From Clostridia bacterium (GTDB taxonomy: Bacteria; Bacillota; Clostridia; Christensenellales; Aristaeellaceae), in the NCBI GenBank assembly GCA_017397765.1, contig JAFQIB010000048.1, positions 1 to 46,533 of the forward strand: DNA of 46,533 bases. The letters run 5' to 3'. The stretch's first letter is position 1, and the number at the start of each line of letters is the position of its first letter. Below the pieces are notes generated by a model. It made no database searches, was not told the DNA's origin, and worked only from the letters and a program-made list of their open reading frames with translations. Shown here piece by piece: positions 32,857-41,527 of the stretch. Both the position numbers and the translations under genes were made by a program.

Positions 32857-33957
32857 TTATGCGGCCTTGGCCCGTTTGGCGCAGACATAGCCCCAGAAGA
32901 GATAGGCCGCGAGGACTGCCACATAAACGGCATAGAGCAGCCCGTCGCCGATGGCGGCGCGATCCAGCGCAAACTCCAGGGCGACAACGGCGCCGGCGAG
33001 CAGGGCGGTGAACAGCAGGCTCAGCAGGATGCGTGCCCTGGTGCGGGCCAGATACAGCAGCGCGGGCAGGGCGAAGCACAGATCGAAGACCATCTCCGCA
33101 TGCACAAAGCCCCACACCATGTGGCCGTCCTTGCGCAGGCTTTCCAGCAGGATCATCACCGTGCCGTACAGGAAGACATACAGGGCAAAGCGGGACGCTG
33201 CAGTCAGGGAAGTCTTTTTCATGAGGAGAGAACCGGCCAGCAGGACCGCATACACCAGCACGATGACCAGCCAGGCGGTGTCCAGGCGGGACGTGCCGTT
33301 GATGGAAATGGTGAGGATTCCCTCGGCCATCTCAGGCTCGTAGCCCATGGTGACCGTCCGGGATGCGATGGCGGCAGCGCCAATGAGGAAGCACAGGGAG
33401 GGCGTCATGGCGTGCAGCACCTCGCCGGCAGACGCCTTACCCAGCTTTGCGCCGAGGAGACCTGCCAGACCGACGAAGATCAGCGCGCCGGACAGGGACA
33501 AGCCGCCCTCCCAGACCTTCAGCATCGCTTCCGGGGCGGCGATGTCCTTCACATAGAAGGGCAGGCTGCACAGGCAGTAGACCAGGCGCGCGCCGATCAG
33601 GCCGAAGGGCACAGCCAGCAGGCCTGTCCACGTCAGCGCGGGCTGCAGATCCCTGCGGATCCGGGCACAGAGGAACAGAAAAACCAACGCAGCGGCGCTG
33701 CCGATGGCCAGGATCATGCCGTACCAGGAGAAAGCCGGGGAGAAGGGCTCCACTGCAGGAGCAGGCGCGGTGCCCAGCAGCATCCGCATCAGCTCCGCCT
33801 CCGGGCCCTCTGCGCTCATGGATTCATTGTAAGCCTTGAGCTCATAGTAGGCGGTGGCCTTTTCCGGCAGCATGTTGGAGTGGGTCAGCAGGATGGGGGA
33901 GGCAGCCAGGCAGACCACAGTCAGCAGGGCCAGCAGGATCATCAGAACCTTATTCAT
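32857..33957 (-). CDS. Lgt-like membrane protein (degenerate signature)
   Basis: 366 residues with an N-terminal signal-anchor and about eight membrane spans. Parts match prolipoprotein diacylglyceryl transferase (Lgt): SWYGMILAIG, LIGARLVYCL, and VWEGGLSLSGALIF (the EGGL motif of the family). The family signature after it (GRIGNFINGE) is missing: the equivalent stretch reads IGAAAIASRTVTMGYEP. It is therefore a diverged relative, not a clear lipoprotein-modifying enzyme. It is downstream of the phosphodiester-glycosidase-like gene, with a weak hairpin in the 58-bp gap. The start at 33957 has AAAAGAGG upstream. Confidence 0.65.
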   Translation of the reverse strand: MNKVLMILLALLTVVCLAASPILLTHSNMLPEKATAYYELKAYNESMSAEGPEAELMRMLLGTAPAPAVEPFSPAFSWYGMILAIGSAAALVFLFLCARIRRDLQPALTWTGLLAVPFGLIGARLVYCLCSLPFYVKDIAAPEAMLKVWEGGLSLSGALIFVGLAGLLGAKLGKASAGEVLHAMTPSLCFLIGAAAIASRTVTMGYEPEMAEGILTISINGTSRLDTAWLVIVLVYAVLLAGSLLMKKTSLTAASRFALYVFLYGTVMILLESLRKDGHMVWGFVHAEMVFDLCFALPALLYLARTRARILLSLLFTALLAGAVVALEFALDRAAIGDGLLYAVYVAVLAAYLFWGYVCAKRAKAA

Positions 33958-33981
33958 AAATAGGAAGCCTCTTTTCCAAAG

Positions 33982-34007
33982 AAGAACGGCGAATGCCCGC
34001 CGTCCGG
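33982..34007 (-). terminator. Weak hairpin between NAGPA-like and Lgt-like genes
   Basis: On the minus strand ACGGCG/CGCCGT followed by TCTTCTTT; it may only attenuate read-through. Confidence 0.4.
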
Positions 34008-34015
34008 GTTATCTC

Positions 34016-34879
34016 TTACTCGTTGGGCACGGCGGAGCAGACGTAGATGATGTCGCTCTGCTCGCGCTCGGAGGCGGCGTAGTTGGCGTCGTAATAGCGG
34101 CCGTTGAAGAGCATGATAGAGGGGTTGCCGCCATCCATGCAGTAGGCGGTCTGGACGCCCAGCTCCACCATGAACTGGCCCATCTGATCGGTGGTCACGC
34201 CCATGGAGTGCTTCACGCGGCCTTCTGCCTCGACAAACACATATTCCAGCGGCCCGATCTGGGCGATGACGGTGCGGGGCGCGCGCACGGCGCTGTTAAA
34301 GCGGGTCAGGTAGGTCTCCGGAATGGGCAGCGCCTGACCGTCCTTGACGATGGCGGGGCCGAAGGTGAAGGCGTTGATGATCGTCCGGCCGGACTGCAGG
34401 AAGGCCACCAGCTCGCTGGTCTGGGTTTCGCTGCCCAGGAACACGTGCAGATCGCCCAGATCGTCGATGACCAGCACGTCCTTCTCCGGATTGAGTAGAT
34501 AGCGGAACGCCTGGCCCTGACGGTAAATCAGGCCGTCCTTGCGCTGGACGTAGAAATCGCCGTTGATGGCAACCACCGCGTTTACCTTGCGGGCCATGCG
34601 GCCGGGCTTTTCCGCAACGATCTCGTTGGGCTTGCCGGCAATGGCGGTACGCAGCTGCGTCGGGCTGGCAACCTTGATCCAGGCGATATCATAGCGCACG
34701 CCGTCAATATCCCGCTTCTCCATCTTGACCGACAGGCTGGCATCCTCGTAGGAATCCTTGGTGAAGTCGTCGGGGTTGGGGACGTAGCCGCCGGAGAAAT
34801 CAATGGGCAGCGAATACTCCTCTGCCAGCGCGGGCAGGGCAAAACACAGACACAGCAGAAGCAGCAGAATCTTTTTCAT
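34016..34879 (-). CDS. Exported phosphodiester glycosidase (NAGPA) domain protein
   Basis: 287 residues. Signal peptide 1-19 (KKILLLLLCLCFALPALAE). The NAGPA domain (about 60-287) has the AINGDFYVQ motif and the hallmark MDGGNPSIML near the end. Family members cleave alpha-phosphodiester linkages on sugars, for example in cell-wall polymers or glycans. The start at 34879 follows AAGGAGTTCCAACCG; a palindrome of GCAGCTGCT/AGCAGCTGC (34903-34921) sits in its leader and could occlude the site. It is upstream of the Lgt-like gene on the same strand. The substrate is unknown. Confidence 0.85.
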   Translation of the reverse strand: MKKILLLLLCLCFALPALAEEYSLPIDFSGGYVPNPDDFTKDSYEDASLSVKMEKRDIDGVRYDIAWIKVASPTQLRTAIAGKPNEIVAEKPGRMARKVNAVVAINGDFYVQRKDGLIYRQGQAFRYLLNPEKDVLVIDDLGDLHVFLGSETQTSELVAFLQSGRTIINAFTFGPAIVKDGQALPIPETYLTRFNSAVRAPRTVIAQIGPLEYVFVEAEGRVKHSMGVTTDQMGQFMVELGVQTAYCMDGGNPSIMLFNGRYYDANYAASEREQSDIIYVCSAVPNE

Positions 34880-35046
34880 CGGTTGGAACTCCTTGACGGG
34901 CAGCAGCTGCTCAGCAGCTGCCGGAATATTCAGACTGCAACACTATTCAATACCGTCCATCGGCACATCAAAGGAACGGATGTTCTTTGTGAAGACAAGG
35001 AGTGCAGGAAAAGAACAATAAGTGGAAAATGTGTGCTGTCCAGATG

Positions 35047-35075
35047 TTGACAAAACAGGAAAAGAGGCCTATAAT
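35047..35075 (+). promoter_or_regulatory. Strong promoter of ESPDAxAI-tail protein
   Basis: TTGACA (35047-35052), 17-bp spacer, TATAAT (35070-35075): full consensus boxes. High expression is likely. Confidence 0.85.
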
Positions 35076-35132
35076 TAATGTCACAAAATTCGTTTGCGTA
35101 TGTCTTTACGCACAATGAAAGGGGATTTACCT

Positions 35133-37094
35133 GTGAAAAAGACGTTGACCCGTATTTTCCTGATGGCGGCAGCGCTGGTGCTGGCTCTGAGCCTGTGCCT
35201 GGCCCATGCCGAGGAAGCGGTCGAGCCTGCGGCGGAAGAAGCTGCGGCCGGCACCCCTGCGTACATCTTCTGGCAGGATCAGGACTGGTGGCCTGCTGCC
35301 TGGGCGCAGGAGGATGACTACTGGACTCCCACCCCCGCGATGGTGACCGGCGAGGGCTGGTACACCGCGAAGCTGGACGCCCATATGCCCAGCTGGTTCT
35401 ACAGCGGCGGCAACAGCAACATCGGCGCGCAGAAGCTGGCGCTGGTCGTCCGGGACGGCGCTGACCTGTTCCCCGGCATGTATCTGCAGATCGTGGACAT
35501 CCGTGTGGACGGCGTGTCCTACCCCTGCGCTGATGTGACCTACGGCCAGACCGGCTATGACAACATCAACGACCAGGAAGGCGGCAAGGTGTACTGGGAT
35601 TCCAACGACGCCTACGCCCTGCTGTGGGATCAGTGGATGATCGACAACGGCGGCTCCATCGAGACCGGCACCACCTGGAACAGCGCTGGCGAAGCCCAGA
35701 AGTTCGACGTGTTTGACGTGTCTGTGCTGCATAACCCCAAGTCCATCGAGATCGACTTCTTCCTGTCCGCTGAGCAGGATGTGAAGCCCGAGGGCGGCCC
35801 TGCCCTGCGCGTGAAGGGCGAAGGCCCCACCCTGCATGGCGGCGTGTTCTCCGCGACCGACCTGATCGTCACCCCCGAAAATGCGACCACCGCTTCCCTG
35901 TACTATCAGGCCAACGGCTGGTGGCCCGTTATCGATGGCGTTCTGGGTTCCTCTAATGATGTGACCATCAAGGGCGAAGGCGAATACACTGTTCGCGCTG
36001 CTTTCAGCGATCAGGGCGGCTGGGTTCCCAGCGGCAATGGCGCTCTGAAGCTGTGGCTTGTTGTTGAAGACGGCAGCAAGGGCCAGGGCACCATTATGGA
36101 CGACAAGTACCTGGGCATCTCCGACGTGCGTGTCAATGGCACTTCCATTAACATGGCCGGCACTGCTGGCTTCGGCGGCACTGGCTATGACAGCGAGTGG
36201 AATACAGATGCTGAAGGCAACATGATTTTCACCTCCACCGATGGCTACTCTGTTCTGTTTGACGACTATGTGAGCGCCTCTGGCGATCTGCCCTGGGGTC
36301 ATGAGACCTGGGACGGCTCTGAAGGTACTTCCGCTGTCATCAACCCCGATGATCTGAAGAACGTCAACAACATCGAAGTGGACTTCTTCGTCACCGGTAC
36401 CCAGGGCGAGCTGCCTCCCGCACCCTCCTACGATTACAAGTGGTATCCCAACAACACCATGGGCGTTGCCGGCTACAGCCTGCGCGACATGGGCATCACC
36501 GACAAGTGGTACAATGTTGTTCCCGTCAACCTGACCGAGAACGGCATCTACAAGATCCCGCTGGTGGTTTCCAACCTGTACACCATCGGTAACGCCATCG
36601 TCACCGTTGACGGCGACAATGTGACCGTTGATTATGAGACCCAGTGGGCCTCTCCCGGCAACCTGACCATCAACAGCGAGTGCGTGAAGTGGTTCGACAG
36701 CATCGATGACGTGACCGCCGAGTTCTGCGCTGATCCCCAGAGCGATCTGGCCTTCGGCGAGCCCATGAACAAGTCTGAGCTGGGCAACATCGGCTACCTG
36801 TTCATCTGCAACGGCGTGACCTACTGCAACCCCATCGCTGACAACGGCATCTTCCTGGCCCGCTACAACCACTACCATGTGATCTGGGAAGCCTACCGCG
36901 CCAACCTGGACGCCATGGTGGCTGAGCTGGAGCCCATCGTTGTCGAGTCTCCCGACGCTGAGGCCATCGAGTCTCCCGACGCTGAGGCGATCGAGTCTCC
37001 CGATGCCGGTGCCATCGAGTCTCCCGACGCTGGTGCGATCGAGTCTCCTGACTCCGGCGCGATCGAGTCTCCCGAGGCTGGCGACGTCGAGTAA
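35133..37094 (+). CDS. Exported beta-rich module protein with ESPDAxAI tail
   Basis: 653 residues from a GTG with AAAGGGG upstream. Signal peptide 1-27 (ending LCLAHAEE). Two similar modules of about 180 residues (about 60-250 and 270-440; markers TGEGWYT / KGEGEYTV, LQIVDIRVDGVS / LGISDVRVNGTS, IEIDFFLS / IEVDFFVT) precede a third, unrelated region (about 450-600). The modules resemble the C-terminal domain of the GH5 enzyme at 6174 (GPGTYTVGLDF), so they may be carbohydrate-binding. The C-terminus has six copies of the octapeptide ESPDA(E/G)AI, very acidic and probably flexible, encoded by a 24-bp tandem repeat. Codon use is strongly biased, fitting high expression. Scaffold or binding protein is the best guess. 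Confidence 0.78.
   Translation: MKKTLTRIFLMAAALVLALSLCLAHAEEAVEPAAEEAAAGTPAYIFWQDQDWWPAAWAQEDDYWTPTPAMVTGEGWYTAKLDAHMPSWFYSGGNSNIGAQKLALVVRDGADLFPGMYLQIVDIRVDGVSYPCADVTYGQTGYDNINDQEGGKVYWDSNDAYALLWDQWMIDNGGSIETGTTWNSAGEAQKFDVFDVSVLHNPKSIEIDFFLSAEQDVKPEGGPALRVKGEGPTLHGGVFSATDLIVTPENATTASLYYQANGWWPVIDGVLGSSNDVTIKGEGEYTVRAAFSDQGGWVPSGNGALKLWLVVEDGSKGQGTIMDDKYLGISDVRVNGTSINMAGTAGFGGTGYDSEWNTDAEGNMIFTSTDGYSVLFDDYVSASGDLPWGHETWDGSEGTSAVINPDDLKNVNNIEVDFFVTGTQGELPPAPSYDYKWYPNNTMGVAGYSLRDMGITDKWYNVVPVNLTENGIYKIPLVVSNLYTIGNAIVTVDGDNVTVDYETQWASPGNLTINSECVKWFDSIDDVTAEFCADPQSDLAFGEPMNKSELGNIGYLFICNGVTYCNPIADNGIFLARYNHYHVIWEAYRANLDAMVAELEPIVVESPDAEAIESPDAEAIESPDAGAIESPDAGAIESPDSGAIESPEAGDVE
36955..37091 (+). 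repeat. 24-bp tandem repeat coding ESPDAxAI
   Basis: Six units close to GAGTCTCCCGACGCTG plus AGGCCATC encode the acidic tail of the exported protein. Unit number may vary between strains by slippage. Confidence 0.85.
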
Positions 37095-37120
37095 TCGCTG
37101 ATTTATCACGGCAATGCTTG

Positions 37121-37154
37121 GCCGGGACGTTCATAAGGACGTCCCGGCTTTTTT
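37121..37154 (+). terminator. Terminator of exported module protein
   Basis: GCCGGGACGT (37121-37130) with ACGTCCCGGC (37139-37148), then TTTTTT. Confidence 0.85.
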
Positions 37155-37177
37155 GTTTTCATTAGCATCTATAGGGC

Positions 37178-37206
37178 TTGTCAACCGCGAAAAATGGTTG
37201 TATACT
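37178..37206 (+). promoter_or_regulatory. Promoter of ABC exporter
   Basis: TTGTCA (37178-37183), 17-bp spacer, TATACT (37201-37206). Confidence 0.7.
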
Positions 37207-37238
37207 GAAAATATAGACATTGAACGGAGGAAAAAGCG

Positions 37239-39113
37239 ATGCAGAGAATGGGCCCCCGAGGCTTTCTGACAGATGAGGAGAAAAGCAACCTCCCGAAGGT
37301 TACCTGGCCGCTGATCCGGCGTATTCTGTCCTATCTGACGCCCTACTGGGTGCGGTTTGTGCTGGTGTTTGTCACCATCCTGCTGTCCTCGGTGCTGGGC
37401 CTGCTGCCTTCCATCATCACGGGCCGCATTGTGGATGAAGCGCTGGTGGGCGAGAGTATGGCGCTGCTGCTGCAGCTGATCCTGGCTGCGCTGGCGACGA
37501 TGATCGCCTCCCAGCTGGTGTCTGTGCTGACCAGCTACCTCAATGCCTGGATCGGCCAGCATATCATCTTCGACATGAAGAACCAGATGTATGCGCATCT
37601 CCAGCAGATGAGCCATGCCTTCTTCACCACCGAGCGTCAGGGTGACGTGATCACCCGCATGAACTCGGATATCTCCGGCGTTTCCGGTGTGATCTCCGGC
37701 ACGCTGCAGAACATATTGTCCAATGTGTCCACGGTCATCACCACGCTGGTGGCGCTCTTCGGGATGAACTGGAAGATGGCCATCATCGGCATCCTGGTGA
37801 TCCCGCTGCTGGTGCTGCCCACCCGCTCAGCAGGCCGTCAGCGCTGGAAGCTGCTCTCCGAGGGGCAGGCCAAGCATGACGAAATGAACCAGCTGATCAA
37901 CGAGACGCTCTCCGTTTCCGGCTCGATGCTGACCAAGCTTTTCACCCGGGAAAAGACGGAGTATGATCGCTTCGTGACCGTCAACGGTGAGGTGACCAAG
38001 CTGGCGCTGAAGGAGCAGCTCTCCGGCCGCTGGTTCCGGTTGACGATGGGGATATTCACCCAGCTGGGCCCGCTGCTGATCTACTTTGCCGGCGGTTATC
38101 TCATTATTGTGGCTGGGGAAACGGGCTTGACCGTCGGTATGATTACTGCCATGGTGGCGCTGGTCAACCGGCTCTACCGCCCGGTGGAATCCCTGCTGAA
38201 TATCCAGGTGGATTTCACCCGCTCCATGGCGCTGTTCACCCGCATCTTCGACTATTTTGACCGCCCCATCGACATCAAGTCCCCGGAGAATGCGAAGAAG
38301 CCTGACCTGACCCATGCGGATATCTGCTTCGAGCATGTGAAATTCGGCTATACGGAGGATGTGGAGATTCTCCATGACGTGAGCTTCACCGTCCGCAGCG
38401 GCGAGATGGCAGCCATCGTGGGCGCATCCGGCTCCGGCAAGAGCACGGTCATCAACTTCATTCCCCGCCTGTGGGACGTGGATGCCGGCCGGGTTACCGT
38501 GGGCGGCGTGGACGTGCGGGACTTCGACCTGACCTATTTGCGCAGCCAGATTGGCATGGTCAGCCAGGAGACCTACCTGTTCAACGGCACCATCCGGGAG
38601 AACCTGCGCTATGCCAAGGCGGACGCCACCGACGAAGAGCTGATCGCGGCCTGCAAGGCGGCTTCCATCCATGATTTCATTGCTGCCCAGCCCAACGGCT
38701 ATGACACCGAGGTGGGCAACCGGGGCCTGAAGCTCTCCGGCGGCGAGAAGCAGCGAATCTCCATCGCCCGGGTGATCCTCAAGAATCCCCGCATCCTCAT
38801 CCTGGACGAGGCGACCTCTGCGCTGGACTCCATTTCCGAGTCCAACATACAGGATGCGCTGGAGTTCATCATGAAGGGCCGCACCTCCATCGTCATCGCG
38901 CACCGGCTGTCCACCATCATGTCGGCGGACAAGATCCTGGTGCTGGGGAGCGCCGGGGAGGACAAGGGCAGCGTGATCGCCCAGTGCGGCACCCATGACG
39001 AGCTGCTCCGCCAGTCCGATGTGGGCCCGGCGGGTAATGTCTACCGGGAGCTGTTCGAGACCCAGTTCAATAAGGTACTGGAAATGGAAAGGACGCTCCC
39101 GGAAAATACATGA
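37239..39113 (+). CDS. ABC transporter, fused permease and ATPase (exporter type)
   Basis: 624 residues, a half-transporter of the lipid/drug exporter group. Residues about 25-330 form six membrane spans with the ABC exporter fold (YWVRFVLVFVTILLSSVLGLLPSI). The ATPase domain (about 360-600) has Walker A GASGSGKST, signature LSGGEKQR, Walker B ILILDEATS and the switch His in IAHRLST. It is expected to act as a homodimer, since no second half-transporter is adjacent. The start follows GGAGGAAAAAGCG. The substrate is not predictable. It is monocistronic between two terminator/T-box units. Confidence 0.92.
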   Translation: MQRMGPRGFLTDEEKSNLPKVTWPLIRRILSYLTPYWVRFVLVFVTILLSSVLGLLPSIITGRIVDEALVGESMALLLQLILAALATMIASQLVSVLTSYLNAWIGQHIIFDMKNQMYAHLQQMSHAFFTTERQGDVITRMNSDISGVSGVISGTLQNILSNVSTVITTLVALFGMNWKMAIIGILVIPLLVLPTRSAGRQRWKLLSEGQAKHDEMNQLINETLSVSGSMLTKLFTREKTEYDRFVTVNGEVTKLALKEQLSGRWFRLTMGIFTQLGPLLIYFAGGYLIIVAGETGLTVGMITAMVALVNRLYRPVESLLNIQVDFTRSMALFTRIFDYFDRPIDIKSPENAKKPDLTHADICFEHVKFGYTEDVEILHDVSFTVRSGEMAAIVGASGSGKSTVINFIPRLWDVDAGRVTVGGVDVRDFDLTYLRSQIGMVSQETYLFNGTIRENLRYAKADATDEELIAACKAASIHDFIAAQPNGYDTEVGNRGLKLSGGEKQRISIARVILKNPRILILDEATSALDSISESNIQDALEFIMKGRTSIVIAHRLSTIMSADKILVLGSAGEDKGSVIAQCGTHDELLRQSDVGPAGNVYRELFETQFNKVLEMERTLPENT

Positions 39114-39130
39114 GAAATACACGCCTGGAA

Positions 39131-39159
39131 TTGACAACCGGCAGGGCCTGTGCTAAACT
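39131..39159 (+). promoter_or_regulatory. Promoter of trpXYZ operon
   Basis: TTGACA (39131-39136), 17-bp spacer, TAAACT (39154-39159), leading into the T-box leader. Confidence 0.8.
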
Positions 39160-39165
39160 GAAAAA

Positions 39166-39445
39166 AACCGTTGAGGCGGAGATCAAACCGGCGGCGCACG
39201 CACAGAGAGTAACGGGCCTTGGCTGAAAGCCCGATCGCAGCGAACCGGCAAATGGACCGTCGAGGGCGCGCTGAACGTGGCGGAGGAGACTTTGCCATCA
39301 GTATTGCGCGACGCAGAGCCAGCGTTATCGGGCTTCGGGCGTGTCGGCGCCTGAGTGAGGTGGACGGGTTTTTCCCGTCAAGCAAGGTGGTACCGCAGAT
39401 GTATTTTCACGCATCTGTCCTTGTATGGGGACAGGTGCGTTTTTC
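39166..39445 (+). promoter_or_regulatory. T-box riboswitch, probable tryptophan specifier
   Basis: The leader has the AGAGAG stem-I signature (about 39204) and the T-box AAGGTGGTACCGCAG (39384-39398). The terminator ACGCATCTGTCC (39409-39420) with GGACAGGTGCGT (39429-39440) and a T-run follows. In stem I, GGCGG/CCGTC and CCGG/CCGG helices enclose an internal loop whose 3' side reads AAATGGA, so the specifier is TGG (39253-39255), Trp. This agrees with the genes it controls. Uncharged tRNA-Trp would bind the NGGN loop and favour the antiterminator. Confidence 0.9.
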
Positions 39446-39528
39446 TGTACCGTCCCCGCGCTGAAGGGCTCTGTTCCGACGCAGAGCAAAAACGAACGTG
39501 CCGAAACCGGCAGAAAGGACGGAATCCC

Positions 39529-40485
39529 ATGAAGAAGACCATCGCGATGCTCCTGACCCTCCTCCTGACCCTGAGCTGCTTCACTGCCCTTGCAGACGAC
39601 CCGATCAACGTCGGCATCATCCAGATGGCGGACAACGGCGCCTTTACCGATATGCGGGAAGGTTTCATGGACCGCATGCGGGAGCTGGGCTATGATGAGA
39701 GCAAAATGACCTTTAGCTACCGCAATGCCCTGGGTGATATGACCCAGCTGGTTGCCAACTGCGAGGCGGCGCTGGACGACGGCATCGATGTGGCGGTCAC
39801 CATCGCCACGCCGCCCACCCAGGCCTTCTGCAACCTGGACAGCGGCGTCCCCCAGTTCTTTATCAGCGTCAGCAATCCGGTGGGTGCGGGCGTGATCACC
39901 GATATGGCGACCCCCGATATGAACGCCACCGGCACCTCCAATGCGATCCCGGTGAGCGAAATGTTCAAGCTGTCCGATCAGCTGACGCCCGGCTGCAAGG
40001 TGTATGGCCTGCTCTACTGCCAGAGCGAGATCAACTCCGTCACAACCGCCAAGCAGGCCAAGGAATATATGGACGCCAATAACCTGACCTATGTGGAGCA
40101 GGTGGTCACCAATGTGTCGGAGGTGCAGATGGCGGTGGACGTGCTGCTGGAGCAGGTGGATGCCATCTTCGTGCCCAATGATTCCGTCATCCAGACGGCC
40201 ATGACCGTTGTGGCTGACAGCGCTGCAGAAATGGGCATCCCGGTGTACGGCTCCTCTGCGGTCATGGTTCAGTCCGGCGCGTTCGCTACCATCTCCATCG
40301 GCGACCGGGAGATCGGCGCCATCACCGCCGATATGCTCCATACCTACCTGACCGGCACCCCCATTGAGGAGATCCCGGCGGTGGTGGTGGATCAGTTCAC
40401 CATGGTCATCAACCAGACAACTGCCGACCTGATCGGCGCTGAGCTGCCTGCCGACGTGCTGGAAAAGGCCGTCATCCTCAAGTAA
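39529..40485 (+). CDS. trpX: Tryptophan ABC transporter substrate-binding protein
   Basis: 318 residues. Signal peptide 1-21 (KKTIAMLLTLLLTLSCFTALA); no lipobox Cys at the usual place, though LSC lies within the hydrophobic part and could be a lipoprotein site. The mature protein is a periplasmic-binding fold of the ABC_sub_bind (TrpX) type (VGIIQMADNGAFTDMREGFMDRM). Together with the Trp T-box and the following TrpY/TrpZ genes, this fits tryptophan uptake. The start follows AAAGGACGGAATCCC. Confidence 0.85.
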   Translation: MKKTIAMLLTLLLTLSCFTALADDPINVGIIQMADNGAFTDMREGFMDRMRELGYDESKMTFSYRNALGDMTQLVANCEAALDDGIDVAVTIATPPTQAFCNLDSGVPQFFISVSNPVGAGVITDMATPDMNATGTSNAIPVSEMFKLSDQLTPGCKVYGLLYCQSEINSVTTAKQAKEYMDANNLTYVEQVVTNVSEVQMAVDVLLEQVDAIFVPNDSVIQTAMTVVADSAAEMGIPVYGSSAVMVQSGAFATISIGDREIGAITADMLHTYLTGTPIEEIPAVVVDQFTMVINQTTADLIGAELPADVLEKAVILK

Positions 40486-40530
40486 AGCAGGCAAAGCGTA
40501 CCCGATCCTGCGGTACACAATATCAATTCC

Positions 40531-40581
40531 GCATTCCGAATTCCGCATGCCGAATTCGGAATGCCTCCAAGGAGGCATTCC
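40531..40581 (+). promoter_or_regulatory. Competing hairpins over the trpY ribosome binding site
   Basis: Hairpin 1: GCATTCCGAATTC (40531-40543) with GAATTCGGAATGC (40552-40564). Hairpin 2: GGAATGCCTCC (40558-40568) with GGAGGCATTCC (40571-40581). Both need GGAATGC at 40558-40564, so they exclude each other. Hairpin 2 pairs the GGAGG site of trpY, hairpin 1 frees it. No ligand is evident; it may instead be a REP-like palindrome that landed here. Confidence 0.6.
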
Positions 40582-40582
40582 C

Positions 40583-41527
40583 ATGTCGCTTACCATGTTC
40601 CTCGGCGGATTGCAGGAGGGCCTGTTCTATGCCCTGCTGGCAATGGGCGTGTTCATCAGCTTCCGCATCCTGAATACCCCCGACCTGACGACGGAGGGCT
40701 CCTACACGCTGGGCGTGGCGGTGTCCGCCGTGCTGACGGTGGCGGGGCACCCGGTGCTGGGGCTGCTGTGCGCATTCCTGGCGGGCGCTGCGGCAGGCAG
40801 CGTCACCGGCCTGCTGCAGACCAAGGTAGGCATCCATCCCATCCTGGCGGGTATCCTGACCATGAGCGGCCTGTATACCATCAACACCGCCGTCATGGGC
40901 GGCAAGCCGGACGTGACGCTGACCAAAACCACCATTTTCAACAAGCTGTACGAAGTGTTCAACATCAACCTGCAGGCCTTCAACCGGGATCGGCAGGCCT
41001 TCACGATGGCCAAGGAGATCACCGTGCTGATCGTGGGCGCGGTGCTGGCGCTGCTGGTGCTGGCGCTGCTGATCTGGTTCTTCCGGACGCATATCGGCCT
41101 GTGCATCCGCGCAACGGGCAACAATGAGGCCATGGTGCGCTCCTCCTCCATCAATGCCGGCGGCATGAAGGTGCTGGGCCTGGCGGTGGCCAACGGCTGC
41201 ACGGCTTTGGCCGGCGGCGTGATGACCCAGTCCGGCGGCTTCGCCACCATTTCCAACGGCGCGGGCGTGCTGGTGGTGGGCCTGGCGTCGGTGATCATCG
41301 GCGAAGCCATCGTAGGCCGCCGCGGCGTGACGGTGGGGCTCATCAGTGCAATCCTCGGCTCGGTGCTGTACCAGTGCCTGATCCGCCTGGCCACGAGCCT
41401 GAACATTTTCCCTGCATATTACCTGAAGCTGGTCTCCGCCGTGATTGTCGCCATCGCGCTGGCGCTGCCGATGATCCGCGAGAACCTCGGCCGCCATCAC
41501 CGGAAGGGAGGGAAAAGCCATGCTTGA
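40583..41527 (+). CDS. trpY: Tryptophan ABC transporter permease
   Basis: 314 residues with about eight to nine membrane spans, of the branched-chain amino-acid type permease family (BPD_transp_2-like). The cytoplasmic loop FFRTHIGLCIRATGNNEAM contains the contact region for the ATPase. The start at 40583 (MSLTMFLGG) follows AAGGAGGCATTCCC; the frame continues upstream to 40547 through the palindrome but without a good site. It overlaps trpZ by 8 bp. Confidence 0.88.
   Translation: MSLTMFLGGLQEGLFYALLAMGVFISFRILNTPDLTTEGSYTLGVAVSAVLTVAGHPVLGLLCAFLAGAAAGSVTGLLQTKVGIHPILAGILTMSGLYTINTAVMGGKPDVTLTKTTIFNKLYEVFNINLQAFNRDRQAFTMAKEITVLIVGAVLALLVLALLIWFFRTHIGLCIRATGNNEAMVRSSSINAGGMKVLGLAVANGCTALAGGVMTQSGGFATISNGAGVLVVGLASVIIGEAIVGRRGVTVGLISAILGSVLYQCLIRLATSLNIFPAYYLKLVSAVIVAIALALPMIRENLGRHHRKGGKSHA

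Noticed and set aside
36955..37091. Possible CRISPR array (24-bp repeats)
   Set aside because: The repeats are directly adjacent without spacers and are in frame as ESPDAxAI; no cas genes are present anywhere in the window.
35127..37109. Minus-strand open frame of 660 codons
   Set aside because: Antisense shadow of the exported module protein, whose frame has a signal peptide, a consensus promoter and internal repeats.
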